Shown here piece after piece: positions 8,594 through 16,993 of a DNA stretch of 23,440 bases. Under the pieces are notes generated by a model. The model made no database searches. It saw nothing but the letters and a program-made list of their open reading frames with translations, and had not been told where the DNA came from. Both the position numbers and the translations under genes were made by a program. The DNA comes from Flavobacteriales bacterium. GTDB lineage: Bacteria > Bacteroidota > Bacteroidia > Flavobacteriales > Crocinitomicaceae. The DNA lies in NCBI GenBank assembly GCA_947375085.1, contig CANCEQ010000022.1:1-23440 (forward strand), read 5' to 3'. Numbering within the stretch: the stretch's first letter is position 1; each line of letters begins with the position of its first letter.

Positions 8594-8621
8594 TTGACTT
8601 TAACTTTAACTTATATACTTA
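8594..8621 (+). promoter_or_regulatory. Possible promoter of the PstS-like gene
   Basis: TTG at 8594-8596 is followed after 17 nt by TATACTTA (8614-8621), which matches TAnnTTTG at six of eight positions. It overlaps a short direct repeat (ACTTTA-type, 8597-8611). The assignment is tentative because the region is very AT-rich. Confidence 0.3.
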
Positions 8622-8690
8622 GAGAATTTTGAAATGAATAGGTAATATTTTAGTTATCAAACCAATGTTAATCTATATAAATCAATCTAT

Positions 8691-9551
8691 ATGAAATATT
8701 ATCAATATATTTTCTTGAATATCTTTTTCCTTTCAATTTTTTCAAGTTGTGGAAATGAAAAAACAATCAAAAAAAATAATACAGAAAAAAATAGTGTCAA
8801 AATTTATGGAAGTGATAGTGTTTTTCCACTACTGAAAAAAGAAAAAGATGATTTTAAAGTAGTTAATAAATCCATTTCAATAAGTTTAAATGGCGGGGGA
8901 TCTCAAATAGGAATTAATAAGTTAATTGAGGGAAAAGCTGATATAGCAATGTCTTCACGGAAAATCTCAAAATCTGAAAAAGAAAAATTTAAGAAGAAAA
9001 ATTTAACAATTAAATCTACAGTTATTGCTTATGATGCGATTATGGTGATAGTACATCCTGATAATCCTGTAAATAAAATTACAAGAGAAAATCTTGAAAA
9101 GATTTATACTGGAAAAATAAAAAACTGGAAAGAGCTTGGAGGTTCTAATCTCAAAATAATACCTTATTCAAGAGAAAAAACATCCGGTACGTATGAATAT
9201 TTTAAAGAAAAAGTACTTAATGGAAATAATTATTCATCTAATTTGAAAAGTACTCATGTTACAAGTGCTATCGTAGAGTCTGTCGAAAGAAAATTAGGTG
9301 GTATCGGTTACATAAGTTTAGCCTTCCGTTCTATTTTTATAAAACCTTTAGCTATATCATTTGATAATGGGAAAAATTATATTCATCCTAATTTAGTTAA
9401 CACTAAAAATAAAACTTATCCTATCTCTAGACCTTTGTACTTATTGTATAATAAATCTATAAACGAAGAAAAGAGCAAACTGATTCAGTTTACTCTGTCA
9501 TCTAAAGGACAAGAAATTGTCTCCGAAATCGGATATATAAAAGTTAATTAA
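8691..9551 (+). CDS. PstS-like phosphate-binding lipoprotein
   Basis: This 286-residue protein resembles the substrate-binding component of phosphate ABC transporters (PstS, PBP-like domain 2). A lipoprotein signal peptide ends in FSSC with the lipidated cysteine at about residue 20. Expected PstS features follow in order: YGSDSVFPLL, LNGGGSQIGINKL, ADIAMSSRKIS, the NWKELGG block, and the phosphate-contacting loop REKTSGTYEYF. GGIGYISLAF stands near the end of the second lobe. No pstC, pstA or pstB lies nearby, so it is either an orphan, a partner of transporters encoded elsewhere, or a phosphate sensor. It diverges from DUF47-pit across 260 bp. The gene is noticeably AT- and lysine-rich. Its 3' end overlaps the convergent MORN-like gene by 8 bp. 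Confidence 0.9.
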   Translation: MKYYQYIFLNIFFLSIFSSCGNEKTIKKNNTEKNSVKIYGSDSVFPLLKKEKDDFKVVNKSISISLNGGGSQIGINKLIEGKADIAMSSRKISKSEKEKFKKKNLTIKSTVIAYDAIMVIVHPDNPVNKITRENLEKIYTGKIKNWKELGGSNLKIIPYSREKTSGTYEYFKEKVLNGNNYSSNLKSTHVTSAIVESVERKLGGIGYISLAFRSIFIKPLAISFDNGKNYIHPNLVNTKNKTYPISRPLYLLYNKSINEEKSKLIQFTLSSKGQEIVSEIGYIKVN

Positions 9552-9819
9552 AATTTAAAGGAAGAGTTTCGGCTATCTCTGAAACAGACCAAGATGTCGT
9601 TTTAATTTCTTGACCATGTTTCATGTATTTCTTTAAGAGAATTTCATCTTGATTTCGTTTTACAACTCCTTCAAACATTAATTCTCCTGTCTCATAATAA
9701 ATTTTCAATGGACCTTCAATTGTTTTATTTACGTGAGAGATTTTTATTCTAGGATTTCCATTCTTCCATAGATACTCCCAAGTGTTCTCGATTTTGTTAT
9801 CAATAAAACTTCCAAACAT
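9544..9819 (-). CDS. Small MORN-repeat-like protein
   Basis: This 91-residue protein has no signal peptide or membrane segment. Its centre reads GPLKIYYETGELMFEGVVK, the pattern of the MORN-2 variant repeat seen in YwqK-family proteins, where a G-x-x-x-x-Y-Y-x-x-G-E-L core recurs every 20-odd residues. A second, weaker unit may span LLKKYMKHGQEI, and a first may begin at WEYLWKNGNPRIK, so about three units would make up the whole protein. YwqK-type proteins are often much longer, so this could be a short independent member or a trimmed remnant. Some annotation systems call such proteins antitoxins, but no partner toxin gene is adjacent and I do not assert that role. Its last 8 bp overlap the PstS-like gene in the opposite direction. 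Confidence 0.65.
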   Translation of the reverse strand: MFGSFIDNKIENTWEYLWKNGNPRIKISHVNKTIEGPLKIYYETGELMFEGVVKRNQDEILLKKYMKHGQEIKTTSWSVSEIAETLPLNFN

Positions 9820-9938
9820 ACTTTTATCATTAATAAATTATAGAATAAAAGTAGAGGTAATCTTATGAAAGATGTTTACGAGAAAATTAAATCTTCATTA
9901 GGATAAAAGAACTTAAAATTCACAATTATTTTACATGA

Positions 9939-9972
9939 AAAAACCCCTTCCGAATTTTCGAAAGGGGTTTTT
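9939..9972. terminator. Intrinsic terminator after the bacilliredoxin gene
   Basis: Arms AAAAACCCCTT (9939-9949) and AAGGGGTTTTT (9962-9972) pair perfectly, and an inner CGAA/TTCG extension closes the loop. The flanking A- and T-runs allow use in both directions; the main client is the minus-strand bacilliredoxin gene ending 18 bp away. Confidence 0.9.
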
Positions 9973-9989
9973 AAATCTAATTTCTTGAA

Positions 9990-10403
9990 TTAACAGAATT
10001 CTTTGTACGCTTCTGTTAAATTATCAGCAATCATTTGAGCAGAACCTCCTTCAATATGGTGTCTTTCTAAGAAATGAACCAATTTACCATCTTTGAATAA
10101 AGCAATTGATGGAGAAGACGGAGGGTAAGGTAAAAAATACTTACGTGCTTGAGCAACAGCATCTGTATCAACACCTGCGAAAACTGTCGCTAAATGTTTT
10201 GGAGCTTTGTCAGCATTTAAAGATAATTTAACACCTGGACGCATATTTCCTGCTGCACATCCGCAAACAGAATTTACAACAACTAGTAAAGTACCATCAC
10301 TATTTTTGATTGTTTCGTCTACTTGGTCTGCTGATATTAATTGTTCGAATCCTACATTTGTAAGATCATTTTTCATTGGTTGAACTAATTCTTGAGGATA
10401 CAT
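9990..10403 (-). CDS. BrxA/BrxB-family bacilliredoxin
   Basis: This 137-residue thioredoxin-fold protein matches the YphP/YqiW (BrxA/BrxB) bacilliredoxins, which remove bacillithiol from mixed disulfides on cytoplasmic proteins after oxidative stress. The family-specific active site CGC is at residues 47-49 in NSVCGCAAGNMRPG. The opening MYPQELVQPMKNDL, the block RKYFLPYPPSSPSIALFKDG and the histidine pair in LERHHIEGG are also characteristic. The length is normal. The presence of this gene suggests that the organism makes bacillithiol, although the bshABC genes are not in the window. It appears to be a single-gene transcript, with a TAnnTTTG element upstream and a strong terminator downstream. 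Confidence 0.95.
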   Translation of the reverse strand: MYPQELVQPMKNDLTNVGFEQLISADQVDETIKNSDGTLLVVVNSVCGCAAGNMRPGVKLSLNADKAPKHLATVFAGVDTDAVAQARKYFLPYPPSSPSIALFKDGKLVHFLERHHIEGGSAQMIADNLTEAYKEFC

Positions 10404-10430
10404 ACTATATCTATTTAAAATTATATACTA

Positions 10431-10438
10431 CAAAAATA
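10431..10438 (-). promoter_or_regulatory. -7 promoter element upstream of the bacilliredoxin gene
   Basis: On the minus strand TATTTTTG (10438-10431) matches TAnnTTTG 27 bp before the ATG. No convincing -33 TTG was found at the right distance, so only the -7 element is claimed. Confidence 0.45.
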
Positions 10439-10660
10439 CTAATTTAGATAGATTCTAAGTAAAAAAATCACATAAATAGATACTTTTTACCAATCAAAAA
10501 AAATTAACGAATTAATTAAACAGAAAACCATATATTCGCTTAGTTGATTTGCATGAAAAAGCTTTATAAGAATCAAAAAAATGATAAAATTTAAAAGGCA
10601 TATTCAATTCGTTAGTACATCAACGATCAATATGACCATTAAAAAACAAATTATCTACTT

Positions 10661-12904
10661 ATGAAAAAGTATATATTTTCTATCTTATTGTGTTCATTTT
10701 TAGGGAATTTTGTAATTTCTCAAACAACAAACTTAGGTGGCCCTTATCTTTTAAAAACAAAAATACAACCTACTCAAACTTTCTATAAAACGCCATCAGT
10801 TGATAATGCAGCAGAATTAAAATCTTCTCAAAATGATCAAACAAAAGTTCGTTTTTTCGGGAAAGAATTCGATGTATCTATCAATATCTTAGATTCTGCA
10901 GAAAAAACATCACTTCCTAATGGAGACGTTCTATATCAATACGGAATTGAATCTAAAAATGCTATTTCAATCAATCTTCAATTTGACCAATTCTATCTTC
11001 CTGAAGGTGCCTCTCTATACTTGGTTGATCCTGTACATGAAAAATTTGATGGAGCCTATACACATTTCAATAACAACAAAGCAAATATGCTTGGTACAGA
11101 GATATTGAAAACAGATAAAGTGATCATTGAAGTTTTAATTCCAGCAGATAAAGAAAATCAAGCGAGGTTAAATTTAAGTATGATTATTCATGGTTATAAA
11201 TCTCTAGAAACACTTCTTAAATCATTAAATTCATCAGGAACATGTGAAATTGATGTGAATTGCCCTTTAGGTCTAGGATGGGAAAATCAACGTAATTCTG
11301 TTGCTTTAATGATAAATGGTGGATCAACTTGCACAGGATCTTTGGTAAATAATACATCTGGAATAATTATACCGTATTTTTTATCAGCGAATCATTGTGG
11401 TACTTCGCCTGGTGCATGGGTATTACGTTTTAGATGGGAATCACCTGTTAATCAAGTAGATTGTGGAACTTCAGCAGTCTCTGGCGATGGTCAAAGCAAT
11501 ATGAATATAAATGGAGGTACTTTGTGTGCAAATAATTCAAATTCCGATTTTACGTTAACTCTATTAAATCAAGCACCAGATCCAAGTTGGGATATCTACT
11601 ATAATGGTTGGGATAGAACAAACGTACCTGCAACTGAATTAACTGTAATTCATCATCCTGCCGGTGACTTAAAAAAAATATCAAGAGATAATAGTACAGC
11701 TATTTCAAGCTCATTTAATGGTGGAGTTGTAGATAGTCATTGGGAAGCTACTTCGTGGGATTTTGGAGCAACTGAAGGTGGTTCTTCTGGCTCACCTCTT
11801 TTCAATCAAGACCATAGAACTATAGGACAATTACATGGTGGTAACTCTTATTGTGGGGCAGCTTTAAGCGATATGAATGATGATTTTGGGAAGTTTCATT
11901 TATCATGGAGCGGTAACGGAACAGATAAAACCCGTTTGAGTAATTGGTTAGACCCAGGAAATTTATCACCTGATTTTATTGACGGTATAAATCCAGCAAC
12001 ACCATCTTTAACTTCAGATGGAGGAATTGGAATTCTTACAATTGAAAAAAGTACTTTGTGTGGTGGAGATATAACTCCGCATTTATATATCTATAATCCA
12101 GGTAAAGACACTCTTTTTACGGCAGATATTTATTATACTTATGATAATGGTATAACTAATATTTATCACTGGACAGGGTCACTTACCACTAACCATTCAA
12201 TTCCGATTAGTTTGCCAAAAACAGTATTAAATGGAGGAGATCATCTCTTAAAATGTATTTTTAAAAACACGACAAAACCAGATTTAAATACTAAAAATGA
12301 TTCCCTAGTCAAAACATTTAAAACCGTTGAGAATGGAACTATTTTAACTTTAGACATGATTATTACCTGCGACGCCAATGAAAATTATTGGCAAATAATT
12401 AATGAAAATCAACAAATTGAAACATCAGGTGGACCATATACTAACCTTAGTCCAACAATTATTCACGATTCTATATGTGTAACTAAAGCATGTTATACTT
12501 TTAAATTGTATGATACTCATGGTGATGGTATAGTTGGATATAATTCAAATTGTGATGATGGATTTTATACACTTAGGTATTCGGACAGTAGCATCGTTAG
12601 TGAACTAAAAGCAGAAAATTCCGCTTTTGGATATTCTTACAGCTCTGCATTTTGTGCTAATTTTCCTTCAACGGGTTTATTGATTTACCCAAATCCAAGT
12701 AGTTCAGAAGTAACATTTTATTATGAAAAAAATTTAATTTCCTCTATTGAAATTACATCAATTACTGGTCAAATGATCTATTTTGATAAAGATTTTAATT
12801 CACATCTTAAAAATTTAAATGTGAGCAACTTCTCAAAAGGAATATATATAGTAAAAATTATAAGCAATAATGAACCTTTTATCAGGTCTTTAGTGATTGA
12901 TTAA
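10661..12904 (+). CDS. Secreted lysyl-endopeptidase-like serine protease with T9SS domain
   Basis: This 747-residue preproprotein is exported and processed. A signal peptide (residues 1-21) is followed by a propeptide of about 170 residues. The trypsin-fold domain starts near C195 and closely recalls Achromobacter lyticus protease I. It shares the paired cysteines C195 and C201 in CEIDVNCP, TCTGSLVNN, and the catalytic histidine H245 in SANHCG. The likely catalytic aspartate is D296 (NSDFTLT) and the nucleophile is S376 in GSSGSP. The spacing of the triad (51 and 80 residues) is very near that of the reference enzyme. Cleavage after lysine is inferred from this similarity. After residue 440 come two beta-rich regions, one with a DTHGDGI calcium-loop-like sequence, then a sorting domain beginning LLIYPNPSS. 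It converges on the M1-like peptidase, stop codons 10 bp apart. Confidence 0.93.
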   Translation: MKKYIFSILLCSFLGNFVISQTTNLGGPYLLKTKIQPTQTFYKTPSVDNAAELKSSQNDQTKVRFFGKEFDVSINILDSAEKTSLPNGDVLYQYGIESKNAISINLQFDQFYLPEGASLYLVDPVHEKFDGAYTHFNNNKANMLGTEILKTDKVIIEVLIPADKENQARLNLSMIIHGYKSLETLLKSLNSSGTCEIDVNCPLGLGWENQRNSVALMINGGSTCTGSLVNNTSGIIIPYFLSANHCGTSPGAWVLRFRWESPVNQVDCGTSAVSGDGQSNMNINGGTLCANNSNSDFTLTLLNQAPDPSWDIYYNGWDRTNVPATELTVIHHPAGDLKKISRDNSTAISSSFNGGVVDSHWEATSWDFGATEGGSSGSPLFNQDHRTIGQLHGGNSYCGAALSDMNDDFGKFHLSWSGNGTDKTRLSNWLDPGNLSPDFIDGINPATPSLTSDGGIGILTIEKSTLCGGDITPHLYIYNPGKDTLFTADIYYTYDNGITNIYHWTGSLTTNHSIPISLPKTVLNGGDHLLKCIFKNTTKPDLNTKNDSLVKTFKTVENGTILTLDMIITCDANENYWQIINENQQIETSGGPYTNLSPTIIHDSICVTKACYTFKLYDTHGDGIVGYNSNCDDGFYTLRYSDSSIVSELKAENSAFGYSYSSAFCANFPSTGLLIYPNPSSSEVTFYYEKNLISSIEITSITGQMIYFDKDFNSHLKNLNVSNFSKGIYIVKIISNNEPFIRSLVID

Positions 12905-12914
12905 ACAGATTCAG

Positions 12915-15428
12915 TTATTTTATATTTTCTAATTTTCTAAAATATTCAATTTGATTATTTACAATTTTTAAAAATAACACTTGTTGATCTACGTTTTTTA
13001 AATCCAATATAAAGTGATTATCTATAAAATTATTTTCCTCAAAATAGTAAAAGTTATTGCCTTTTAAATCAGTAACCGAAATTTTTAATTCACCCTCATT
13101 TACATCCAATTTAAAAACCCCATTAGATGGATTTGGATACACGTTAATTTCATTCGTTTTTAAAGTTTCTAAACCCAATAAAGAATTTACTACGATATTC
13201 ACACTATAACTCTTAGTTGATCCATCTTCGGCAGTAATAACATAAATTAAAGGTGAACTAAAATCATTTGATGTTACACCACTAATTTGAGGTACATTCA
13301 AAACACTTGCCAATGCTTTAGAAGATAAAGTAAATTTAGGGACTAATGATAAAACGGATGTTCCAAATGGCAAAGTAACTGTGATATTCGTATCTGATAT
13401 ACTAGCGTTAATAGGAGGATTAAGTAAAGAATAACTCAATATATCTTTCTCAGAACTAGGCAAGGGCGTAATGTTTACTATAACTGAATATTTTTTAATA
13501 CTTCCAGTTTCTGCCGTTACTTTATAAATTAAAATAGAATTGAAATTATTAGAAGTAGTACCACTAATTTGTAAAGTTGTACCTATCGAAATCGATGCTT
13601 TTGGTGATATGTTAAAATTCGCAATTAAGGAAGTTAAATCTGTCCCATAAGGAACGGTTAAAGTTATGGTTGAATCTACAATTACTCCATTAATAAGTGG
13701 ATTTTGAAAACCAAACGAAATTATATCATTATCAGCAGATAAAACATTTGTAGATAAGTTTGTCGTCATTACATTCCAACTATTCGGATTGGGATAAATA
13801 GCTGTCGCATTTTTAGTTGGATAGTAAAATTTAAAGACTTCATTTGGTTTAGTTTGATAAGCTAATAAATAATCTTCACCACTACTTTTTATGACTCTAA
13901 AATCTAATTTCATATCAAAAAATGTCGTCTTAGTAGAGGAAGTTGTTTGATTGCTTACCACATACAAAGTATCTCCTTTCTGATATGCTGTTGTAGCATA
14001 TTTTGGATAACCATATCCATAAATCCATTGATTAAAAAATTTAGTATAGTCTTTTGAAGTAAAATGATTTACAAAATAAACAAGTGAATCTGTTGGGATT
14101 GATTTACCTGTAAACTTAACGGTATAATCTTTCAATAATTTAAAAAATATAGAGTCGTTACCGAAATTAAAACGCAACATATGCAATACAGTAGCTCCTT
14201 TTGCATAACTATTAGCGAAATTAAAAATGTTTCCAGGATTGGTTACTGAAGAAGCAGTTCCCATTGCACAATTTTCAGTATCATACAAAACTTGCGATTG
14301 TAAATTCCTAATAGCTGATTTTCCAGATGATGCTGAAATTAAAAATTCATCTGCCATTGTTTCACAATATTGAGCAAAACCTTCATTTAGCCATATATTT
14401 TCCCAATTTGAACACGTAATATTATCACCGAACCATTGATGAGATAATTCATGAGCAATCAAATCAAAATCAAACGAGTTCATCATTGTCATCGTCTGAT
14501 TTTCGAGAGCACCCAAATTACAAGGAGCTGTATAATGACCATATTTTTCTTTAGAAAATGGATAAAGTCCAAATTTTTCTGAGAAAAATTCTATCAAAGT
14601 TACTGTTTGATTAATCCTTGCTTTATTTGAATTCAAATAACTTTGATCATAAACGTAATTTTCAATTAAAATAGAATCTGCAACTCCTTTAGGCTTTGCA
14701 TAAATTGAATATTTAACATAAGGACCTGTAGAAAAGGTAATTAAATAATAAGCGATAGGATAAGTTGTTTTCCATTCAAAACGCTTTTTATTACCAAGCG
14801 AAATTGTATTTTTCAATAACCCATTTGAAGCAACCAAATTAGTAGATTCAGTAGTAATATTTATAGCTACTGAATCGGCTTTATCTTCTAAATCTTGCTT
14901 ACAAGGCCACCATAAATAAGAACAATAAGGTTCAGATACGGTATAGGTATAACGATTATTTCCATAAATACCATTTAGCATACCTGCTCCAAAGTTTGGA
15001 TCTTCCGATCCGTTTCCTTTATAGTAAACAAACGAAGAAAATAATGTGTTTTTTGCAATTGAATTTGGCAAAGTAATCGTTAACTCATTATTAATTAGAT
15101 TAAAAGAACATTTTACTCCATTTACATAAGCTGAATCAACCGTAAAAGTGTTTGCTAAATTCAATACTACTTTATCAAAATTATCAATTTTAGTGGTAGC
15201 ATTCATTTGAACAAAACCAGAAATTGCACGATTTAAATTACTAGCATTTAAATCAATATTGTAGAACTTTACATCGTAATTTTCAAGCAATACATTTGAA
15301 CTTCGCTTTTTTATTGGAATTTGATTTGAATTAGAAGCGAAATTTTTGCACGCTGTTTTTAACTGAGAAATCGTATTGAAACTCGAAAAAAAAACAATTA
15401 TAAGCAAAGCCAAATGAATTTTTTTCAT
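12915..15428 (-). CDS. Secreted M1-family metallopeptidase with DUF5018-like repeats and T9SS domain
   Basis: The ATG at 15428 begins a clean signal peptide (MKKIHLALLI, then IVFFSSFNTISQ) and gives 837 residues; a TTG 15 bp upstream is less likely. The gluzincin domain has the zinc motif HELSH at 326-330 and the third ligand E349 in WLNEGFAQY. The substrate-amine motif normally written GxMEN is GALEN here. This makes it an M1 aminopeptidase-like enzyme. Residues of about 564-658 and 659-748 are two similar beta-sandwich repeats with DUF5018-like features. Each starts near D(I/N)-D-I-x-S, and each has a TVP(Y/F)GT strand and ISG(T/V)TSN(N/D)F. They end in K(K/S)YSV. A type A T9SS sorting domain follows (NVYPNPSNG at about 763). 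It lies 27 bp after the dehydrogenase gene on the same strand and may be read through from it. Confidence 0.92.
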   Translation of the reverse strand: MKKIHLALLIIVFFSSFNTISQLKTACKNFASNSNQIPIKKRSSNVLLENYDVKFYNIDLNASNLNRAISGFVQMNATTKIDNFDKVVLNLANTFTVDSAYVNGVKCSFNLINNELTITLPNSIAKNTLFSSFVYYKGNGSEDPNFGAGMLNGIYGNNRYTYTVSEPYCSYLWWPCKQDLEDKADSVAINITTESTNLVASNGLLKNTISLGNKKRFEWKTTYPIAYYLITFSTGPYVKYSIYAKPKGVADSILIENYVYDQSYLNSNKARINQTVTLIEFFSEKFGLYPFSKEKYGHYTAPCNLGALENQTMTMMNSFDFDLIAHELSHQWFGDNITCSNWENIWLNEGFAQYCETMADEFLISASSGKSAIRNLQSQVLYDTENCAMGTASSVTNPGNIFNFANSYAKGATVLHMLRFNFGNDSIFFKLLKDYTVKFTGKSIPTDSLVYFVNHFTSKDYTKFFNQWIYGYGYPKYATTAYQKGDTLYVVSNQTTSSTKTTFFDMKLDFRVIKSSGEDYLLAYQTKPNEVFKFYYPTKNATAIYPNPNSWNVMTTNLSTNVLSADNDIISFGFQNPLINGVIVDSTITLTVPYGTDLTSLIANFNISPKASISIGTTLQISGTTSNNFNSILIYKVTAETGSIKKYSVIVNITPLPSSEKDILSYSLLNPPINASISDTNITVTLPFGTSVLSLVPKFTLSSKALASVLNVPQISGVTSNDFSSPLIYVITAEDGSTKSYSVNIVVNSLLGLETLKTNEINVYPNPSNGVFKLDVNEGELKISVTDLKGNNFYYFEENNFIDNHFILDLKNVDQQVLFLKIVNNQIEYFRKLENIK

Positions 15429-15455
15429 CTTACCTATTACCAATCTTAAACTTAT

Positions 15456-16898
15456 TTAATACTTAATAAACACATTTTTAGGCTCCGTGAAAAAACGTAA
15501 GGCTTCTAAACCTCCTTCTCTTCCAACTCCTGAAGATTTCATTCCTCCGAAAGGTGTTCTTAAATCTCTCACCATCCAAGAATTAATCCATACAATACCT
15601 GATTGTGCTTGATCGGCTACTCGATGTGCTCTTTTTAAATCAGATGTCCAAAGCGTTGTTTGAAGTCCGTATTCTGTTGAATTCGCCATCATTAACACTT
15701 CTTCTTCTGTATCGAAAGGTGTAATTGTTACTACTGGTCCAAAAATTTCTTCTTGATTCGTTCTGCAATCGTATGGTAAACCTTCAATAACCGTCGGACG
15801 CATGTAATACCCATTTTCGTAAGGAGCTTCTAATTGAACACGAACACCACCCGTTAAAACAGTTCCACCTTCTTCTTTAGCTAATTCAACATACGATAAT
15901 ACTTTCTCGATGTGTGGCAAAGAAACCAATGCTCCGATATTTGCTTTAGGATCAGTTGGATTTGATACTACCGAACGATTCACTTTCTCTACAAAAGCCG
16001 TTTTGAATTTTTCGTAAATAGAACGCTCGATAAAAATACGAGATCCGCATAAACAAATCTGACCTTGATTCGCAAATGAAGAACGAATCGTTGTACTCAA
16101 CATATCATCAAAATCGCAATCAGCGAAAATGATTACTGGATTTTTACCTCCTAATTCAAGCGATAATTTCTTGAACATAGGAGCTGCTGTACGTGCTAAA
16201 TATTCACCTGTTTTTGTCCCACCTGTAAAAGAAATTGCTTTGATTTTTTTATGTTTCACAATTGCATCACCTACTTTGTGACCTAAACCATGTAAAATAT
16301 TCAAAACACCTGCTGGCATTCCTGCTTCTTCAGCCACTTTTCCTAGTAAATAAGCTGTATAAGGTGTTACCTCAGATGGTTTAGCAATAACACAGTTCCC
16401 TGCCGCTAGCGCTGGAGCGATTTTCCAAGAAAATAAATACAAAGGTAAATTCCAAGGAGAAATACACCCAACAATTCCGATTGGTTTACGCAAGGTATAA
16501 TTGATTCCCTCTCCCTCCATATAATGCGATTCCGAGGAAAAATGTGTAATTGCTGTAGCGAAAAAATGAAAGTTAGATACAGAACGAGGAATATCCACGT
16601 GCGCTGCCAAAGATACTGGTTTCCCATTGTCTCTTGATTCAGCCTGAACAAATTCGTCCATTCTACGTTCAATTCCTTCTGAAAGTCGAACCAAAATCTT
16701 ACTTCTTTCTTCCACGGTCATTTTAGACCAAATAGGAAATGCTTTTTCAGCCGCTTCAACCGCTAATTCAACATCTCTTTCATCAGAATCAGGAATTAAA
16801 CTGTAAACATTTCCCGTTGCAGGCTCGTAATTATCAATATAGTCCCCGCCAATCGGTGCTCTGTATACACCATCTATGAAATTTTGTAATTTTTCCAT
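15456..16898 (-). CDS. 2-aminomuconate-6-semialdehyde dehydrogenase (ALDH8-like)
   Basis: This 480-residue cytoplasmic NAD-dependent aldehyde dehydrogenase oxidises an aldehyde to its acid. The general base E248 lies in LELGGKN and the nucleophile C282 in FANQGQICLCGSRIF, a stretch very like the ALDH8A1/2-aminomuconate-semialdehyde dehydrogenase group. SPWNLPLYLFSWKIAPALAA near residue 150 and SFTGGTKTGE near 225 form the cofactor site. The substrate call rests on this similarity plus the neighbours kmo and kynU: 2-aminomuconate semialdehyde arises from 3-hydroxyanthranilate after ring opening and decarboxylation. A 2-hydroxymuconate semialdehyde dehydrogenase role is the main alternative. 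A short gap of 95 bp to the thioesterase gene contains an inverted repeat GTTTGATG/CATCAAAC. Confidence 0.87.
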   Translation of the reverse strand: MEKLQNFIDGVYRAPIGGDYIDNYEPATGNVYSLIPDSDERDVELAVEAAEKAFPIWSKMTVEERSKILVRLSEGIERRMDEFVQAESRDNGKPVSLAAHVDIPRSVSNFHFFATAITHFSSESHYMEGEGINYTLRKPIGIVGCISPWNLPLYLFSWKIAPALAAGNCVIAKPSEVTPYTAYLLGKVAEEAGMPAGVLNILHGLGHKVGDAIVKHKKIKAISFTGGTKTGEYLARTAAPMFKKLSLELGGKNPVIIFADCDFDDMLSTTIRSSFANQGQICLCGSRIFIERSIYEKFKTAFVEKVNRSVVSNPTDPKANIGALVSLPHIEKVLSYVELAKEEGGTVLTGGVRVQLEAPYENGYYMRPTVIEGLPYDCRTNQEEIFGPVVTITPFDTEEEVLMMANSTEYGLQTTLWTSDLKRAHRVADQAQSGIVWINSWMVRDLRTPFGGMKSSGVGREGGLEALRFFTEPKNVFIKY

Positions 16899-16906
16899 CG
16901 TTTATT

Positions 16907-16965
16907 GTTTGATGTTTAATTGTTAATGTTAAATGAAAAATATGACCCAAGTTTCGTCATCAAAC
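16907..16965. repeat. Inverted repeat between dehydrogenase and thioesterase genes
   Basis: GTTTGATG (16907-16914) and CATCAAAC (16958-16965) form an 8-bp inverted repeat across a 43-nt spacer. The surroundings are built of repeated AACATT/AATGTT words (for example 16965-16992), giving a low-complexity gap inside the cluster. Confidence 0.5.
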
Positions 16966-16993
16966 ATTCAACATTTATAATCCAACATTCTTT

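Noticed and set aside
8431..8690. Pho box between DUF47 and the PstS-like gene
   Set aside because: Short direct repeats such as ACTTTAACTTTA occur, but nothing matches a recognised PhoB site, and the operator used in Bacteroidota is not known to me well enough to claim one.
9544..10403. Toxin-antitoxin module (MORN-like protein plus neighbour)
   Set aside because: The neighbours are a PstS-like protein and a bacilliredoxin; no toxin-like gene is present.
12905..12914. Terminator between the convergent peptidase genes
   Set aside because: Only 10 bp separate the stop codons and no GC-rich stem with a T-run was found nearby.
16406..16672. Open frame of 88 codons in the aldehyde dehydrogenase gene
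   Set aside because: It is a same-strand shifted frame across the cofactor-binding region of an intact enzyme.
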